From NCBI RefSeq assembly GCF_003130705.1, contig NZ_CP021354.1, positions 3,596,001 through 3,660,000 of the forward strand: a DNA stretch of 64,000 nucleotides, given 5' to 3'. The notes under the pieces are model-generated. The model did no database searches, was not told the DNA's origin, and saw nothing but the letters and a program-made list of their open reading frames with translations. This document shows, piece by piece, positions 45,701-54,020 of the stretch. The DNA is from Rhodococcus oxybenzonivorans (GTDB lineage Bacteria; Actinomycetota; Actinomycetes; Mycobacteriales; Mycobacteriaceae). The translations under genes and the position numbers were made by a program. Numbering within the stretch: position 1 is the stretch's first letter; every line of letters starts with the position of its first letter.

Positions 45701-46294
45701 GTGACGACTTCGGGATCGCGCGCCGAACCCGCCGAGTTCCGCGCCGCCGTCGATGCGATGAACTCCGCGCAGGTTCGTGCGGACATCGAGCTGGGCCCCA
45801 TCCGGCCCCCTCAGCGACTGGCGCCGTTCAGCTACGCCGTCGGTGCGGAAGTCGTGCACGAGGACACCGGTGTCGTTGCCGAACAGAGCGAGGGCGACGC
45901 GTTCGGCCGGCTGATCCTCCTCTACGACCCGGAGGGCGACGAAGCCTGGAACGGCACGATGCGGCTGGTCGCCTACATTCAGGCCGACCTCGATGCCGCT
46001 GTCGCGGCGGACCCGCTGCTTCCCGAGGTCGCGTGGAGCTGGCTCGTCGATGCCCTCGAGTCGCGGTCGGAACCACTCACTGCGCTCGGTGGCACGGTCA
46101 CCGCCACCACGTCCGTCCGCTACGGCGACATCGCCGGACCACCACACGCACACCAATTGGAACTCCGCGCGTCGTGGACCGCGACGTCCGTAGAACTCGC
46201 GGCCCACGTCGAGGCGTTCTGCGAGGTGCTGGCCTACGCCGCGGGCCTGCCACCGGCCGGTGTCGCGCAGCTCAAGACCCAGAACGGCGACTAG
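45701..46294 (+). CDS. DUF3000 domain protein
   Basis: 197 residues from GTG 45701; in-frame sequence upstream is outside the conserved part. No ribosome site is apparent, and the short distance to a TCTAAC-like sequence hints at a leaderless message. The DUF3000 family is restricted to actinobacteria and is found beside hemE and RNase D (Rv2680). Visible features are SYAVGAEVVHEDTG, LILLYDPEGDEAWNGTMRLVAYIQADLD and a Leu/Glu-rich C-terminus. Function unknown. It ends 3 bp before the convergent esterase gene. Confidence 0.88.
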   Translation: MTTSGSRAEPAEFRAAVDAMNSAQVRADIELGPIRPPQRLAPFSYAVGAEVVHEDTGVVAEQSEGDAFGRLILLYDPEGDEAWNGTMRLVAYIQADLDAAVAADPLLPEVAWSWLVDALESRSEPLTALGGTVTATTSVRYGDIAGPPHAHQLELRASWTATSVELAAHVEAFCEVLAYAAGLPPAGVAQLKTQNGD

Positions 46295-46297
46295 CCG

Positions 46298-47545
46298 CTA
46301 CGCCGGTTCCTCAGCCGCCGGAACGTCGGTGGTGGCACTTCGCGACCATTCCAGGAACCGCCCGACCGCCTGGGTCACCGAGATGCTGCGAATCGACGGA
46401 AAGATGTCGAAGGCGTGCTGGGCTCCCCGCAGTTCGGCGTAGGCGACAGGATTGCGGGACACCTTGCGTAACTCGTCGACGAAGAACCGTGCCTCCGCGA
46501 CCGGCACGAGGGAGTCGCTCGCGCCGTGGATGACGAAGAACGGCGGCGCGTCGGCCCGCACCTGTGCCAACGGTGACGCGGCCCGGTAGTCGTCGGGGAA
46601 GGTGGCGTGCCTGCCGAGGATCAACGGCATCAGTCCGGAATGGACACGCTGCAGGACGGCCCTGATCCCGGAGTCACCGGCGATGTCGTAGACGCCGTAA
46701 TACGGGACGCACGCGTGTACGGAAGTGTCGGCGTCCTCGAAACCGGGCTGAAACCGTGGGTCGTTGGCGGTAAGACCCACCATGGAAGCCAGGTGACCGC
46801 CCGCGGACCCACCCGTGACAGCGATGAAGTCGGGGTTGCCGCCGTAGTTCTCGATATTCTTCCTCATCCAGGCCAGCGCCTGCTTGATCGCTACGAGGTG
46901 TTCGGGCCACTTGGCCCGCGGCGAGAGCGGATAGTTCACCGCCACGCACACCCATCCGCGCGACGCCATCTCGAACATCAACGGCAGACCCTGCTGGTCC
47001 TTGTTGCCGATGACCCACCCGCCGCCGTGGATCTGCAGCAGGATGGGGCTGCTCGCCGGGCGGTCCTTGTGGTGGTAGATGTCGAGTTGCGCACGACGAC
47101 CGCCCGGGCCGTACGCGAGGTTGCGGATGCGGGTGACGTCTTCGTTGGCCATCCGGAACGGATTGAGCAGCTGACGCCATACCGGCCGTCCCGAACGTTC
47201 GATGGCCTCGTCGCGATCGGTGTAGTTTTCGCCGAGCGCCTCGACCAGCGCGCTTTCGGCTTCCTCACCTGCTCCACGGCCGGTGGCGATCGCGGCGGCC
47301 AGTCCGCTCATCGAGGCGAGTGCGAGTGCGACCCCGATGCGGTCGGTGCGCGAACGGATTCCGTGTCGCGCGACATGGACGGCCGTGTCCGCAGCAGTCG
47401 CCGCGAGGAGGTGCGGCGCCAATTCGGTTGTCAGCCATCCGGAGAAGAAGGCGAACACCGACGTCGGTGCGCCGGGCAGGGGACGCAGCGCGTTGGCGGC
47501 GAGCGCGGCCCCCACGCCGTGCCGGAGAACGAAGCCTCGAGTCAT
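46298..47545 (-). CDS. HSL-type carboxylesterase/lipase
   Basis: 415 residues from ATG 47545; the upstream in-frame ATG 47563 lies inside a KstR-type palindrome and is less likely. An Ala-rich, partly hydrophobic N-terminal part (about 1-95) precedes a hormone-sensitive-lipase-like alpha/beta-hydrolase with the oxyanion motif HGGGW at 173-177, the nucleophile Ser247 in GGSAGG, and Asp and His in IHGASDSLV and GAQHAFD. It resembles mycobacterial Lip esterases, and its divergent pairing with a WS/DGAT gene recalls Rv1426c/Rv1425. Likely turns over fatty acyl or sterol esters (inference). Confidence 0.9.
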   Translation of the reverse strand: MTRGFVLRHGVGAALAANALRPLPGAPTSVFAFFSGWLTTELAPHLLAATAADTAVHVARHGIRSRTDRIGVALALASMSGLAAAIATGRGAGEEAESALVEALGENYTDRDEAIERSGRPVWRQLLNPFRMANEDVTRIRNLAYGPGGRRAQLDIYHHKDRPASSPILLQIHGGGWVIGNKDQQGLPLMFEMASRGWVCVAVNYPLSPRAKWPEHLVAIKQALAWMRKNIENYGGNPDFIAVTGGSAGGHLASMVGLTANDPRFQPGFEDADTSVHACVPYYGVYDIAGDSGIRAVLQRVHSGLMPLILGRHATFPDDYRAASPLAQVRADAPPFFVIHGASDSLVPVAEARFFVDELRKVSRNPVAYAELRGAQHAFDIFPSIRSISVTQAVGRFLEWSRSATTDVPAAEEPA

Positions 47546-47555
47546 CCCGACATCG

Positions 47556-47569
47556 TAGAACATGTTCTA
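47556..47569 (-). promoter_or_regulatory. KstR-type operator, esterase side
   Basis: TAGAACATGTTCTA is a perfect 14-bp palindrome matching the KstR consensus TNNAACNNGTTNNA. It ends 10 bp before the esterase ATG at 47545. KstR is the TetR-family repressor of sterol catabolism in mycolata. Confidence 0.75.
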
Positions 47570-47680
47570 TCGATCGTCGCCAGGCGCCAGCGAGTACCGA
47601 GCTGAACACATCACTGCGCACGTCCTTCACGCCTCGGGGGCCGCCCATCTCGCATTCTTTCCTTTCCATGGACTGATTAC

Positions 47681-47694
47681 TAGAACGTGTTCTA
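47681..47694 (+). promoter_or_regulatory. KstR-type operator, acyltransferase side
   Basis: TAGAACGTGTTCTA is a 14-bp near-perfect palindrome (the central GT is the only asymmetry) matching TNNAACNNGTTNNA. It ends 10 bp before the WS/DGAT ATG at 47705, mirroring the spacing of the first site. Confidence 0.78.
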
Positions 47695-47704
47695 CTATTT
47701 GAAG

Positions 47705-49099
47705 ATGCAGCGACTCAGCGGGCTCGATGCCTCCTTCCTGTACCTCGAAACCTCGACGCAGCTCCTTCACGTCTGCGGGCTCATCGTGCTCGATACGTCG
47801 ACGGTCCCCGGCGGCTACTCCTACGGCCGGCTGAAAGAGGAACTCGGCATCCGGACCGAAGCCATCCCTTCGTTCCGGCGGAAGCTGCAGGATTCCCGCT
47901 TCAATCTGGACCACCCCGTCTGGGTCGACGACGCCGATTTCGACATCGACCGGCACTGCCATCGGGTGGCCGTTCCAGCCCCCGGCGGACGGGAGGAGCT
48001 CGCCGAACTGTGCGGAAACATCGCGGGGCAACCGCTCGATCGCGCACGGCCACTGTGGGAGATGTGGGTCATCGAGGGCTTGGACGACGGGTCCGTCGCG
48101 GTCATGTCCAAGATGCATCACGCAGGAGTCGACGGAGTTACCGGCGCGAGCATGATCGCCCAGCTGTGCAGCCTCGAACCCGATTCGCCGAGGCCCGATC
48201 CCGCAGACTCCGCCCAGGGCGCCGGCGGCGCCAGCTCACTCGAGATCGCCGTCGGTGGATTGCTGTCCGTCGCGTCACGGCCGGTGAAGCTGTTGCAGAT
48301 CATTCCCCGGAGCGTCGGCCTGCTCCCCCGCTGGATCGACCGTGCACGGCGTGGAGACGCAATGCCCGCGCCGTTCACCGCGCCCCGAACTTCGCTCAAC
48401 GGCACGCTGACCAGCCACCGCACCATTGCCTTCACCCAGCTCGATTTCGACCTCGTCAAACAGGTGAAGAACGCCTTCGGGGTCAAGGTGAACGACGTGG
48501 TCCTCGCCCTCTGCTCGGGGGCATTGCGGACCTACCTCGATACGCGTCGGGAACTACCCGACAAGTCGCTCGTCGCCATCGTTCCGGTGTCGGTGCGCGG
48601 CAAGTCGGACCGGCCCGGCACCAATCAGGTGAGCGGGATGTTCACCGAACTGGGCAGCGATATCGAGGATCCTGCGGAACGACTGCTCGCCATCGCCGAA
48701 CACAACTCGACGTCGAAAGAGCACAACGAGACGTTGGGCGCGACCCTCCTGCAGGACTGGTCCCAGTTCATCGGGCAGTCGGTATTCGGAGCCGCCATGC
48801 GCCTGTACTCCACACTCGGACTGGCCGAACGTCATCCCGTCGTGCACAACCTGGTGATCTCGAACGTGCCGGGGCCAACAGATCCGCTCTACTTCCTGGG
48901 CGCCCTGATCAAGGCGATGTATCCGATGGGACCGATTTTCCACGGGGCCGGCCTCAATGTGACGGTGATGTCCTTGAACGGGCAGCTCGACATCGGCTTG
49001 ATGAGCTGCCCGGAGCTCGCTCCACAGCTCTGGGACCTTGCCGACGCGTTCCCCGACGCTCTGGACGAACTCGCCAAGGCCGCGGTCACCCGTGCCTGA
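47705..49099 (+). CDS. Wax ester synthase/diacylglycerol acyltransferase (WS/DGAT)
   Basis: 464 residues from ATG 47705. The acyltransferase active-site motif HHxxxDG is HHAGVDG at 138-144; MQRLSGLDASFLYLET at the N-terminus, PLDRARPLWEMWVIEG and the C-terminal SNVPGP-x-PLYFLGA region (NLVISNVPGPTDPLYF) are typical. The enzyme esterifies acyl-CoA with diacylglycerol or fatty alcohol to make storage triacylglycerol or wax esters, for which Rhodococcus is well known. Expression is probably KstR-controlled together with the divergent esterase. Confidence 0.94.
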   Translation: MQRLSGLDASFLYLETSTQLLHVCGLIVLDTSTVPGGYSYGRLKEELGIRTEAIPSFRRKLQDSRFNLDHPVWVDDADFDIDRHCHRVAVPAPGGREELAELCGNIAGQPLDRARPLWEMWVIEGLDDGSVAVMSKMHHAGVDGVTGASMIAQLCSLEPDSPRPDPADSAQGAGGASSLEIAVGGLLSVASRPVKLLQIIPRSVGLLPRWIDRARRGDAMPAPFTAPRTSLNGTLTSHRTIAFTQLDFDLVKQVKNAFGVKVNDVVLALCSGALRTYLDTRRELPDKSLVAIVPVSVRGKSDRPGTNQVSGMFTELGSDIEDPAERLLAIAEHNSTSKEHNETLGATLLQDWSQFIGQSVFGAAMRLYSTLGLAERHPVVHNLVISNVPGPTDPLYFLGALIKAMYPMGPIFHGAGLNVTVMSLNGQLDIGLMSCPELAPQLWDLADAFPDALDELAKAAVTRA

Positions 49100-49148
49100 C
49101 ACCGCCGAATCGCTGCAGGAATCGGGCGGCGACGTAGAGTCAGGTCTC

Positions 49149-50507
49149 ATGTCCGAAGTCACCGACGAGACCTCGTCCCCTGTCACCGACGAGACCTCGT
49201 CCACTGTCACCGACGAGACCTCGTCCACTGTCACCGACGAGACCTCGTCCACTGTTGCCGACGAGCAGACCGCCCTGCAGGTAGTGCCGCTTCTCGCCCC
49301 GCGTGATGGGGTACCGCAGGTCGTGACCACAGCGGAGGGTGTAGCGAAGGCGGCTGCCGCGTTGAGTGAGGGCACCGGGCCTTTGGCTGTGGACGCCGAA
49401 CGTGCTTCCGGTTTCCGGTATTCGGCTCGGGCGTATCTGGTGCAGCTGCGCCGGGAAGGCGCGGGGACGGTGCTGCTCGATCCGATTCCGACGGCGGCCG
49501 ACCTCGCACCGCTCGCGGAGGCGATCAATCCGCTGGAGTGGATTCTGCATTCCGCTGATCAGGATCTGCCGGGGCTGGCCGAGCTGGGGCTGGCACCGGC
49601 GGCCTTGTTCGACACCGAACTCGCCGGTCGTCTCGCGGGCTTCGAGCGGGTGGGACTTGCCGCCATCGTGGAGCGGACCTTGGGCCTCGAGCTGAGAAAG
49701 GGGCACGGTGCCGCGGATTGGTCGAAGCGACCTCTTCCCAACTCGTGGCTGAATTATGCCGCACTCGACGTCGAGGTTCTCATCGAGTTGCGCGAGGTCA
49801 TGGCCGCGGAACTCGAGAAGCAGGGTAAGACCGAGTGGGCGGCGCAGGAGTTCGAGCACATCCGGCTGGCCGGTCCGCCGAAGCCCAAGCCCGACCGCTG
49901 GCGTCGAACCTCACACATCACGTCGTTGAAGACGCAACGCCAGCTCGCCGCGGCGCGCTCCCTCTGGCAGGCTAGGGAGGACCTTGCCCGCACTCGTGAC
50001 GTCTCCCCCAGCCGGGTGCTGCCCGACTCCGCGATCATCGAGGCGTCGGTGAAGAGTCCGCGGAGCATCGACACTCTGCGCGCCCTTCCGGTGTTCGGCG
50101 GCCCGCGTCAGCGGCGGCACACGCGAATCTGGTTGGCGGCGCTGGAGGAGGCACGGGCGTTGCCGGACACCGAGCTGCCACCCAAGACTCAGCCCTTCAC
50201 GGGACCACCTCCGCCGAGCCGGTGGGCGCGGCACGATCCGGCCGCTGCCGACCGGTTGACGGCGGCTCGTGCTGCGCTGGCAACTCTCGGTGAGGAGGTG
50301 TCGGTTCCGGTGGAGAATTTGCTGACCCCGGATCTCGTGCGCCGACTGTGCTGGGACTGGACGCCGCCCGTGGACGGGGACGTCGGGGCATCCGTCGACC
50401 GCATCCTCGCAGCGGGTGGCGCGCGTCCGTGGCAGCGGGAGTTGACGGTGCCGGTGCTCGGCGCGGCAATGTCGGCGCCCCCCGGCGACGAGCCGCCCAG
50501 CGCCTGA
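49149..50507 (+). CDS. rnd: Ribonuclease D
   Basis: 452 residues from ATG 49149 (GTG 49092, overlapping the previous gene, would add 19). The N-terminus is an acidic tandem repeat (VTDETSST units). The DEDD 3'-5' exonuclease domain follows: PLAVDAERASGFRYSARAYLVQL (about 75-97) with the first D-x-E, LHSADQDLPGLAELG and LPNSWLNYAALDVEVLIELR with the Y-x3-D motif. An HRDC-like helical domain (TLRALPVFGGPRQRRHTRIWLAAL) is C-terminal. RNase D trims tRNA 3' ends. Equivalent of Rv2681. A TAGAGT element ends 8 nt before the ATG, so the gene may also have its own leaderless promoter. Confidence 0.93.
   Translation: MSEVTDETSSPVTDETSSTVTDETSSTVTDETSSTVADEQTALQVVPLLAPRDGVPQVVTTAEGVAKAAAALSEGTGPLAVDAERASGFRYSARAYLVQLRREGAGTVLLDPIPTAADLAPLAEAINPLEWILHSADQDLPGLAELGLAPAALFDTELAGRLAGFERVGLAAIVERTLGLELRKGHGAADWSKRPLPNSWLNYAALDVEVLIELREVMAAELEKQGKTEWAAQEFEHIRLAGPPKPKPDRWRRTSHITSLKTQRQLAAARSLWQAREDLARTRDVSPSRVLPDSAIIEASVKSPRSIDTLRALPVFGGPRQRRHTRIWLAALEEARALPDTELPPKTQPFTGPPPPSRWARHDPAAADRLTAARAALATLGEEVSVPVENLLTPDLVRRLCWDWTPPVDGDVGASVDRILAAGGARPWQRELTVPVLGAAMSAPPGDEPPSA
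49158..49265 (+). repeat. In-frame 24-bp tandem repeat in RNase D
   Basis: Four units of gtcaccgacgagacctcgtc plus c(c/a)ct start at 49158, 49182, 49206 and 49230, and a degenerate half unit ends at 49265. Copies 2-4 are identical; copy 1 differs by one base. Each unit encodes VTDETSS(T/P), so copy-number change keeps the frame and only lengthens an acidic Thr/Ser-rich tail. Confidence 0.95.
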
Positions 50508-50559
50508 CCGGCACGATCGCCCGGTTCTACGGGCAAAATCCTGATGAAGCACCCATTAA

Positions 50560-50589
50560 GTTACCCGCGAGTAACGATAGGGGTAGTCT
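50560..50589 (+). promoter_or_regulatory. fadAB promoter with overlapping palindromic operator
   Basis: GTTACCCGCGAGTAAC (50560-50575) is a 16-bp palindrome with one mismatch. It covers a possible -35 (TTACCC, 50561-50566), spaced 17 bp from TAGTCT (50584-50589). A repressor bound there would block the promoter about 60 nt upstream of fadA. The regulator is not identified. Confidence 0.6.
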
Positions 50590-50652
50590 GTGCCCGAGGC
50601 CGGACGCTTGGCCGTGATCCGGCACCAGACTGCTCCATCAGGAGGAATTCGC

Positions 50653-51861
50653 GTGGCTCCATCCACCACATCGCAACGCAACGTCGTGTTCGTCGACGGG
50701 ATCCGGACCCCGTTCGGCAAGGCCGGCCCCAAGGGCATGTACGCCGAGACCCGGGCAGACGACCTCGTCGTCAAAACCATTCGTGAACTACTCCGCCGCA
50801 ATCCGCAGCTCGATCCCGCCCGGATCGACGAGGTCGCCATCGCCGCGACCACGCAGACCGGTGATCAGGGTCTGACCATCGGCCGCACCGCCGGCATCCT
50901 CGCCGGCCTGCCCGAAACGGTGCCCGGTTTCGCGATCGACCGAATGTGCGCCGGCGCCATGACGTCGGTCACCACCACCGCGTCCGGCATCGGTTTCGGC
51001 CAGTACGACGTGGTGATCGCCGGAGGCGTCGAGCACATGGGTCACCACCCGATGGGTGAGGGCGCCGACCCGAACCCGCGATTCCTCGCCGACCGCCTCG
51101 TCGACCCCAGTGCTCTGGTGATGGGCAACACCGCCGAGAACCTGCACGACCGGTTCCCCAGCATCACCAAGGACCGCACCGACGCGTACGCCGTCGCCAG
51201 CCAAAACAAGTACGACGCCGCCAAGAAGGCCGGTTTCATCGCCGACACCCTCGTTCCGGTGGCCACCCGCTCCGCCGCGGGGTGGGGACTCGCCACCGAG
51301 GACGAGCCGCCGCGCCCCGGCACCACGATCGAAGACCTCGCCAAGCTGAAGACTCCGTTCCGTCCGGCGGGCCGCATCACCGCAGGCAACGCGGCCGGTC
51401 TCAACGACGGCGCCACCGCGGCGATCCTCGCGGGTGAGGACACGGCACACGAGCTCGGACTGCCGATCGGCATGCGCATGGTCGGATTCGCGTTCCAGGG
51501 TGTCGACCCCGCCGTGATGGGCATCGGTCCAGTCCCTGCCACCGAGAAGCTGCTCGCCCGTACCGGTCTGAAGATCGAGGACATCGGCCTGTTCGAGATC
51601 AACGAGGCATTCGCCGTACAGGTGCTCGCCTTCCTCGAGCACTACGGCATCGCCGACGACGATCCGCGGGTCAACCAGTGGGGTGGCGCCATCGCCTGCG
51701 GTCACCCGCTCGCGTCCTCCGGCGTGCGCCTGATGACTCAGCTTTCCCGCCAGTTCGCCCAGCGTCCCGACGTCCGCTACGGCCTGACCACGATGTGCAT
51801 CGGTCTGGGCATGGGTGGAACGGTGATCTGGGAGAACCCGATTTTCGACGGAGCGAAGTAA
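50653..51861 (+). CDS. fadA: Acetyl-CoA C-acyltransferase (3-ketoacyl-CoA thiolase) FadA
   Basis: 402-residue thiolase that performs the last step of fatty-acid beta-oxidation. GTG 50653 is preceded by GGAGGA with ideal spacing. The nucleophile Cys99 is in DRMCAGAMTS; the active-site His is in GLFEINEAFAVQV and in GGAIACGHPLASSG, and the second Cys is in TTMCIGLGMGG. It directly adjoins fadB (TAA-ATG), so the two form the trifunctional beta-oxidation complex as in Rv0859-Rv0860. Confidence 0.96.
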   Translation: MAPSTTSQRNVVFVDGIRTPFGKAGPKGMYAETRADDLVVKTIRELLRRNPQLDPARIDEVAIAATTQTGDQGLTIGRTAGILAGLPETVPGFAIDRMCAGAMTSVTTTASGIGFGQYDVVIAGGVEHMGHHPMGEGADPNPRFLADRLVDPSALVMGNTAENLHDRFPSITKDRTDAYAVASQNKYDAAKKAGFIADTLVPVATRSAAGWGLATEDEPPRPGTTIEDLAKLKTPFRPAGRITAGNAAGLNDGATAAILAGEDTAHELGLPIGMRMVGFAFQGVDPAVMGIGPVPATEKLLARTGLKIEDIGLFEINEAFAVQVLAFLEHYGIADDDPRVNQWGGAIACGHPLASSGVRLMTQLSRQFAQRPDVRYGLTTMCIGLGMGGTVIWENPIFDGAK

Positions 51862-53970
51862 ATGACTTCTATCACCACAGCATTCGCCGACGAGGTCGTG
51901 ACGAACGCGTACACCAAGATCGTGGCAGTCCCGGGCATCGAGGGTCCGGTCGCCCTGATCACGCTCGACAACGGTTTCGACCACACCAAGCCGTCGTCGT
52001 TCGGCCCGAGCGGCCTCGCTGCCCTCGACGCAGCCCTGGAAGAGGCCTTCGCGGCGAACCCGGTTGCGGTCGCGATCACCGGCAAGCCGTTCATCTTCGC
52101 TGCCGGCGCCGACCTCAAGGGCGTCCCGAGCATTACCGACCGCGAGCAGGCGCTCGAGCTCGGCCGGTTGGGTCACAGGGTGTTCCGTCGCCTGCGTGAG
52201 TCCTCCGTGCCGACCTTCGCCTTCGTCAACGGGGTCGCGCTCGGCGGCGGTCTCGAGGTCGCGCTGCACAGCCACTACCGCACGGCATCCGAGAGCGCCG
52301 GCGCGCTGGGTCTGCCCGAGACCTTCCTCGGTCTGGTCCCCGGCTGGGGCGGAACACAGCTGCTGCCCAATCTGATCGGGCCCTCGAACGCGGTGACCGT
52401 CGTCCTCGAGAATGCGCTGAACCAGAACAAGATTCTCAACCCGAAGAAGGCTCTCGAGCTCGGTGTCGTCGATGCCGTGTTCGGTTCGGCCGACTTCCTC
52501 GAGCAGTCCTTCGCTTGGGCGGCACAGGTTCTCGCGGGTGAGATCACTCCGTCCCGTCCCGAGATCGATCGGGGTCAGGGCTGGGACGAGGCAATCTCGC
52601 GCGCGAAGGCCATCGTCGAAGGCAAGACGAAGAACAACGCTCCCGGACCGGTCAAGGCCGTCGAGCTGCTGGAATTGGCTCGCAACACCGACCTCACCGA
52701 TCCGGCGTCGCTCGACAAGGGTTTCGCCGCCGAAGACGAAGCTCTCGCCGACCTTCTGCTGGCGGACGAGCTCCGCGCCGGGCTGTATGCATTCGACCTG
52801 GTGAACAAGCGGGCGAAGCGTCCCGCGGGCGCGCCGGACAAGTCCCTCGCACGCAAGGTCACCGGCGTCGGCATCGTCGGCGCCGGCCTGATGGCCAGCC
52901 AGCTCGCCATGCTGTTCGTGCGGCAACTGAAGGTTCCGGTGATCCTCACCGACATCGACCAGGAGCGCATCGACAAGGGTGTCGGCTACGTCCACGGTGA
53001 GATCGACAAGCTCCAGGGCAAGGGGCGGCTGTCTCCCGACGCCGCGAACCGCCTCAAGGGCCTGGTATCGGGATCGCTGGACAAGTCCGCCTTCGCGAAG
53101 ACCGACTTCGTGATCGAGGCCGTGTTCGAAAATCTCGATCTGAAGAAGAAGATCTTCGCGGAACTCGAGGAGTACATCGCTCCCGAGACGATCCTGGCGA
53201 CCAACACGTCTTCGCTGTCGATCACCAAGATGGCCGCGGACCTGAAGCACCCCGAGCGGGTCGTCGGCTTCCACTTCTTCAATCCTGTTGCGGTCCTCCC
53301 GCTGCTCGAGGTGATCAAGGGTGAGAAGACCGACGACGCCACTCTGGCAACGGCATTCGCGACCGCGAAGGCGCTGAAGAAGTCGGCCGTCGGTTCCGCC
53401 GACCTGCCCGGCTTCGTTTTCAACAGGCTTCTGATCCGCACCCTCGGTGAGGTGATGAACGCGGTGGACGAGGGCACCCCGTTCGAGGTGGCCGACAACG
53501 CCATCGCCGAACTGGGCATGCCGATGACGCCCTTCACGCTGCTCGCACTCGTCGGACCGGCGGTCGCGCTGCACACCGGTGAGACGCTCGCCGAGGCGTA
53601 CCCCGAGCGGTTCCACAACTCCCCCGGGCTCGAGGCATTGGTCGAGGCCAAGAAGCCCGCGGTGTGGAGCTACGGCGCCGACGGAAAACAGGTCGTCGAC
53701 CCCGAGGTCGCCGAATTGTGGAAGCAGGGCGACAAGGCGTCCACGTCCGAAGAGGTTCTGGAGCGCACTCGTCGCGCGTTCGCCGAAGAGATCCAGATCA
53801 TGCTCGACGAGGGTGTCGTCGCCGCGGCCGAGGACATCGATCTCTGCCTGATCCTGGGCGGCGGGTTCGGTTTCTGGAACGGTGGCATCACGCCGTACCT
53901 GGACCGCACGGGCACCTCCGAGGCAGTCAACGGGAAGCGGTTCCTGGCGCCGGGCGTCGCAAGCGTCTGA
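51862..53970 (+). CDS. fadB: Fatty-acid oxidation multifunctional protein FadB
   Basis: 702 residues. The N-terminal enoyl-CoA hydratase/isomerase domain (about 1-200) contains PFIFAAGADLKGV and FVNGVALGGGLEVALH plus GLPETFLGLVPGWGG; the central 3-hydroxyacyl-CoA dehydrogenase NAD domain starts GVGIVGAGLMASQLAML near residue 334, and HFFNPVAVLPLLEVI (about 473) leads into the C-terminal dehydrogenase domain. It catalyses hydration and oxidation of the acyl-CoA. It is fused to fadA by zero-base spacing, and its transcript ends at a long hairpin. Confidence 0.96.
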   Translation: MTSITTAFADEVVTNAYTKIVAVPGIEGPVALITLDNGFDHTKPSSFGPSGLAALDAALEEAFAANPVAVAITGKPFIFAAGADLKGVPSITDREQALELGRLGHRVFRRLRESSVPTFAFVNGVALGGGLEVALHSHYRTASESAGALGLPETFLGLVPGWGGTQLLPNLIGPSNAVTVVLENALNQNKILNPKKALELGVVDAVFGSADFLEQSFAWAAQVLAGEITPSRPEIDRGQGWDEAISRAKAIVEGKTKNNAPGPVKAVELLELARNTDLTDPASLDKGFAAEDEALADLLLADELRAGLYAFDLVNKRAKRPAGAPDKSLARKVTGVGIVGAGLMASQLAMLFVRQLKVPVILTDIDQERIDKGVGYVHGEIDKLQGKGRLSPDAANRLKGLVSGSLDKSAFAKTDFVIEAVFENLDLKKKIFAELEEYIAPETILATNTSSLSITKMAADLKHPERVVGFHFFNPVAVLPLLEVIKGEKTDDATLATAFATAKALKKSAVGSADLPGFVFNRLLIRTLGEVMNAVDEGTPFEVADNAIAELGMPMTPFTLLALVGPAVALHTGETLAEAYPERFHNSPGLEALVEAKKPAVWSYGADGKQVVDPEVAELWKQGDKASTSEEVLERTRRAFAEEIQIMLDEGVVAAAEDIDLCLILGGGFGFWNGGITPYLDRTGTSEAVNGKRFLAPGVASV

Positions 53971-53976
53971 CTTCCT

Positions 53977-54016
53977 GGTGGGAGCGAAGGACGCCACGGC
54001 GTCCTTCGCCCCCACC
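53977..54016. terminator. Bidirectional terminator between fadB and the AprA-like gene
   Basis: GCGAAGGACGC (53984-53994) pairs with GCGTCCTTCGC (53999-54009) around a CACG loop, extended outside by ggtgg/ccacc (53977-53981 and 54012-54016). It lies between convergent stop codons. Confidence 0.85.
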
Positions 54017-54020
54017 TGTG

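Noticed and set aside
47546-47563. Upstream ATG for the esterase at 47563
   Set aside because: It lies within the KstR-type palindrome, so translation from there would place the operator in the coding region; ATG 47545 mirrors the layout of the divergent gene.
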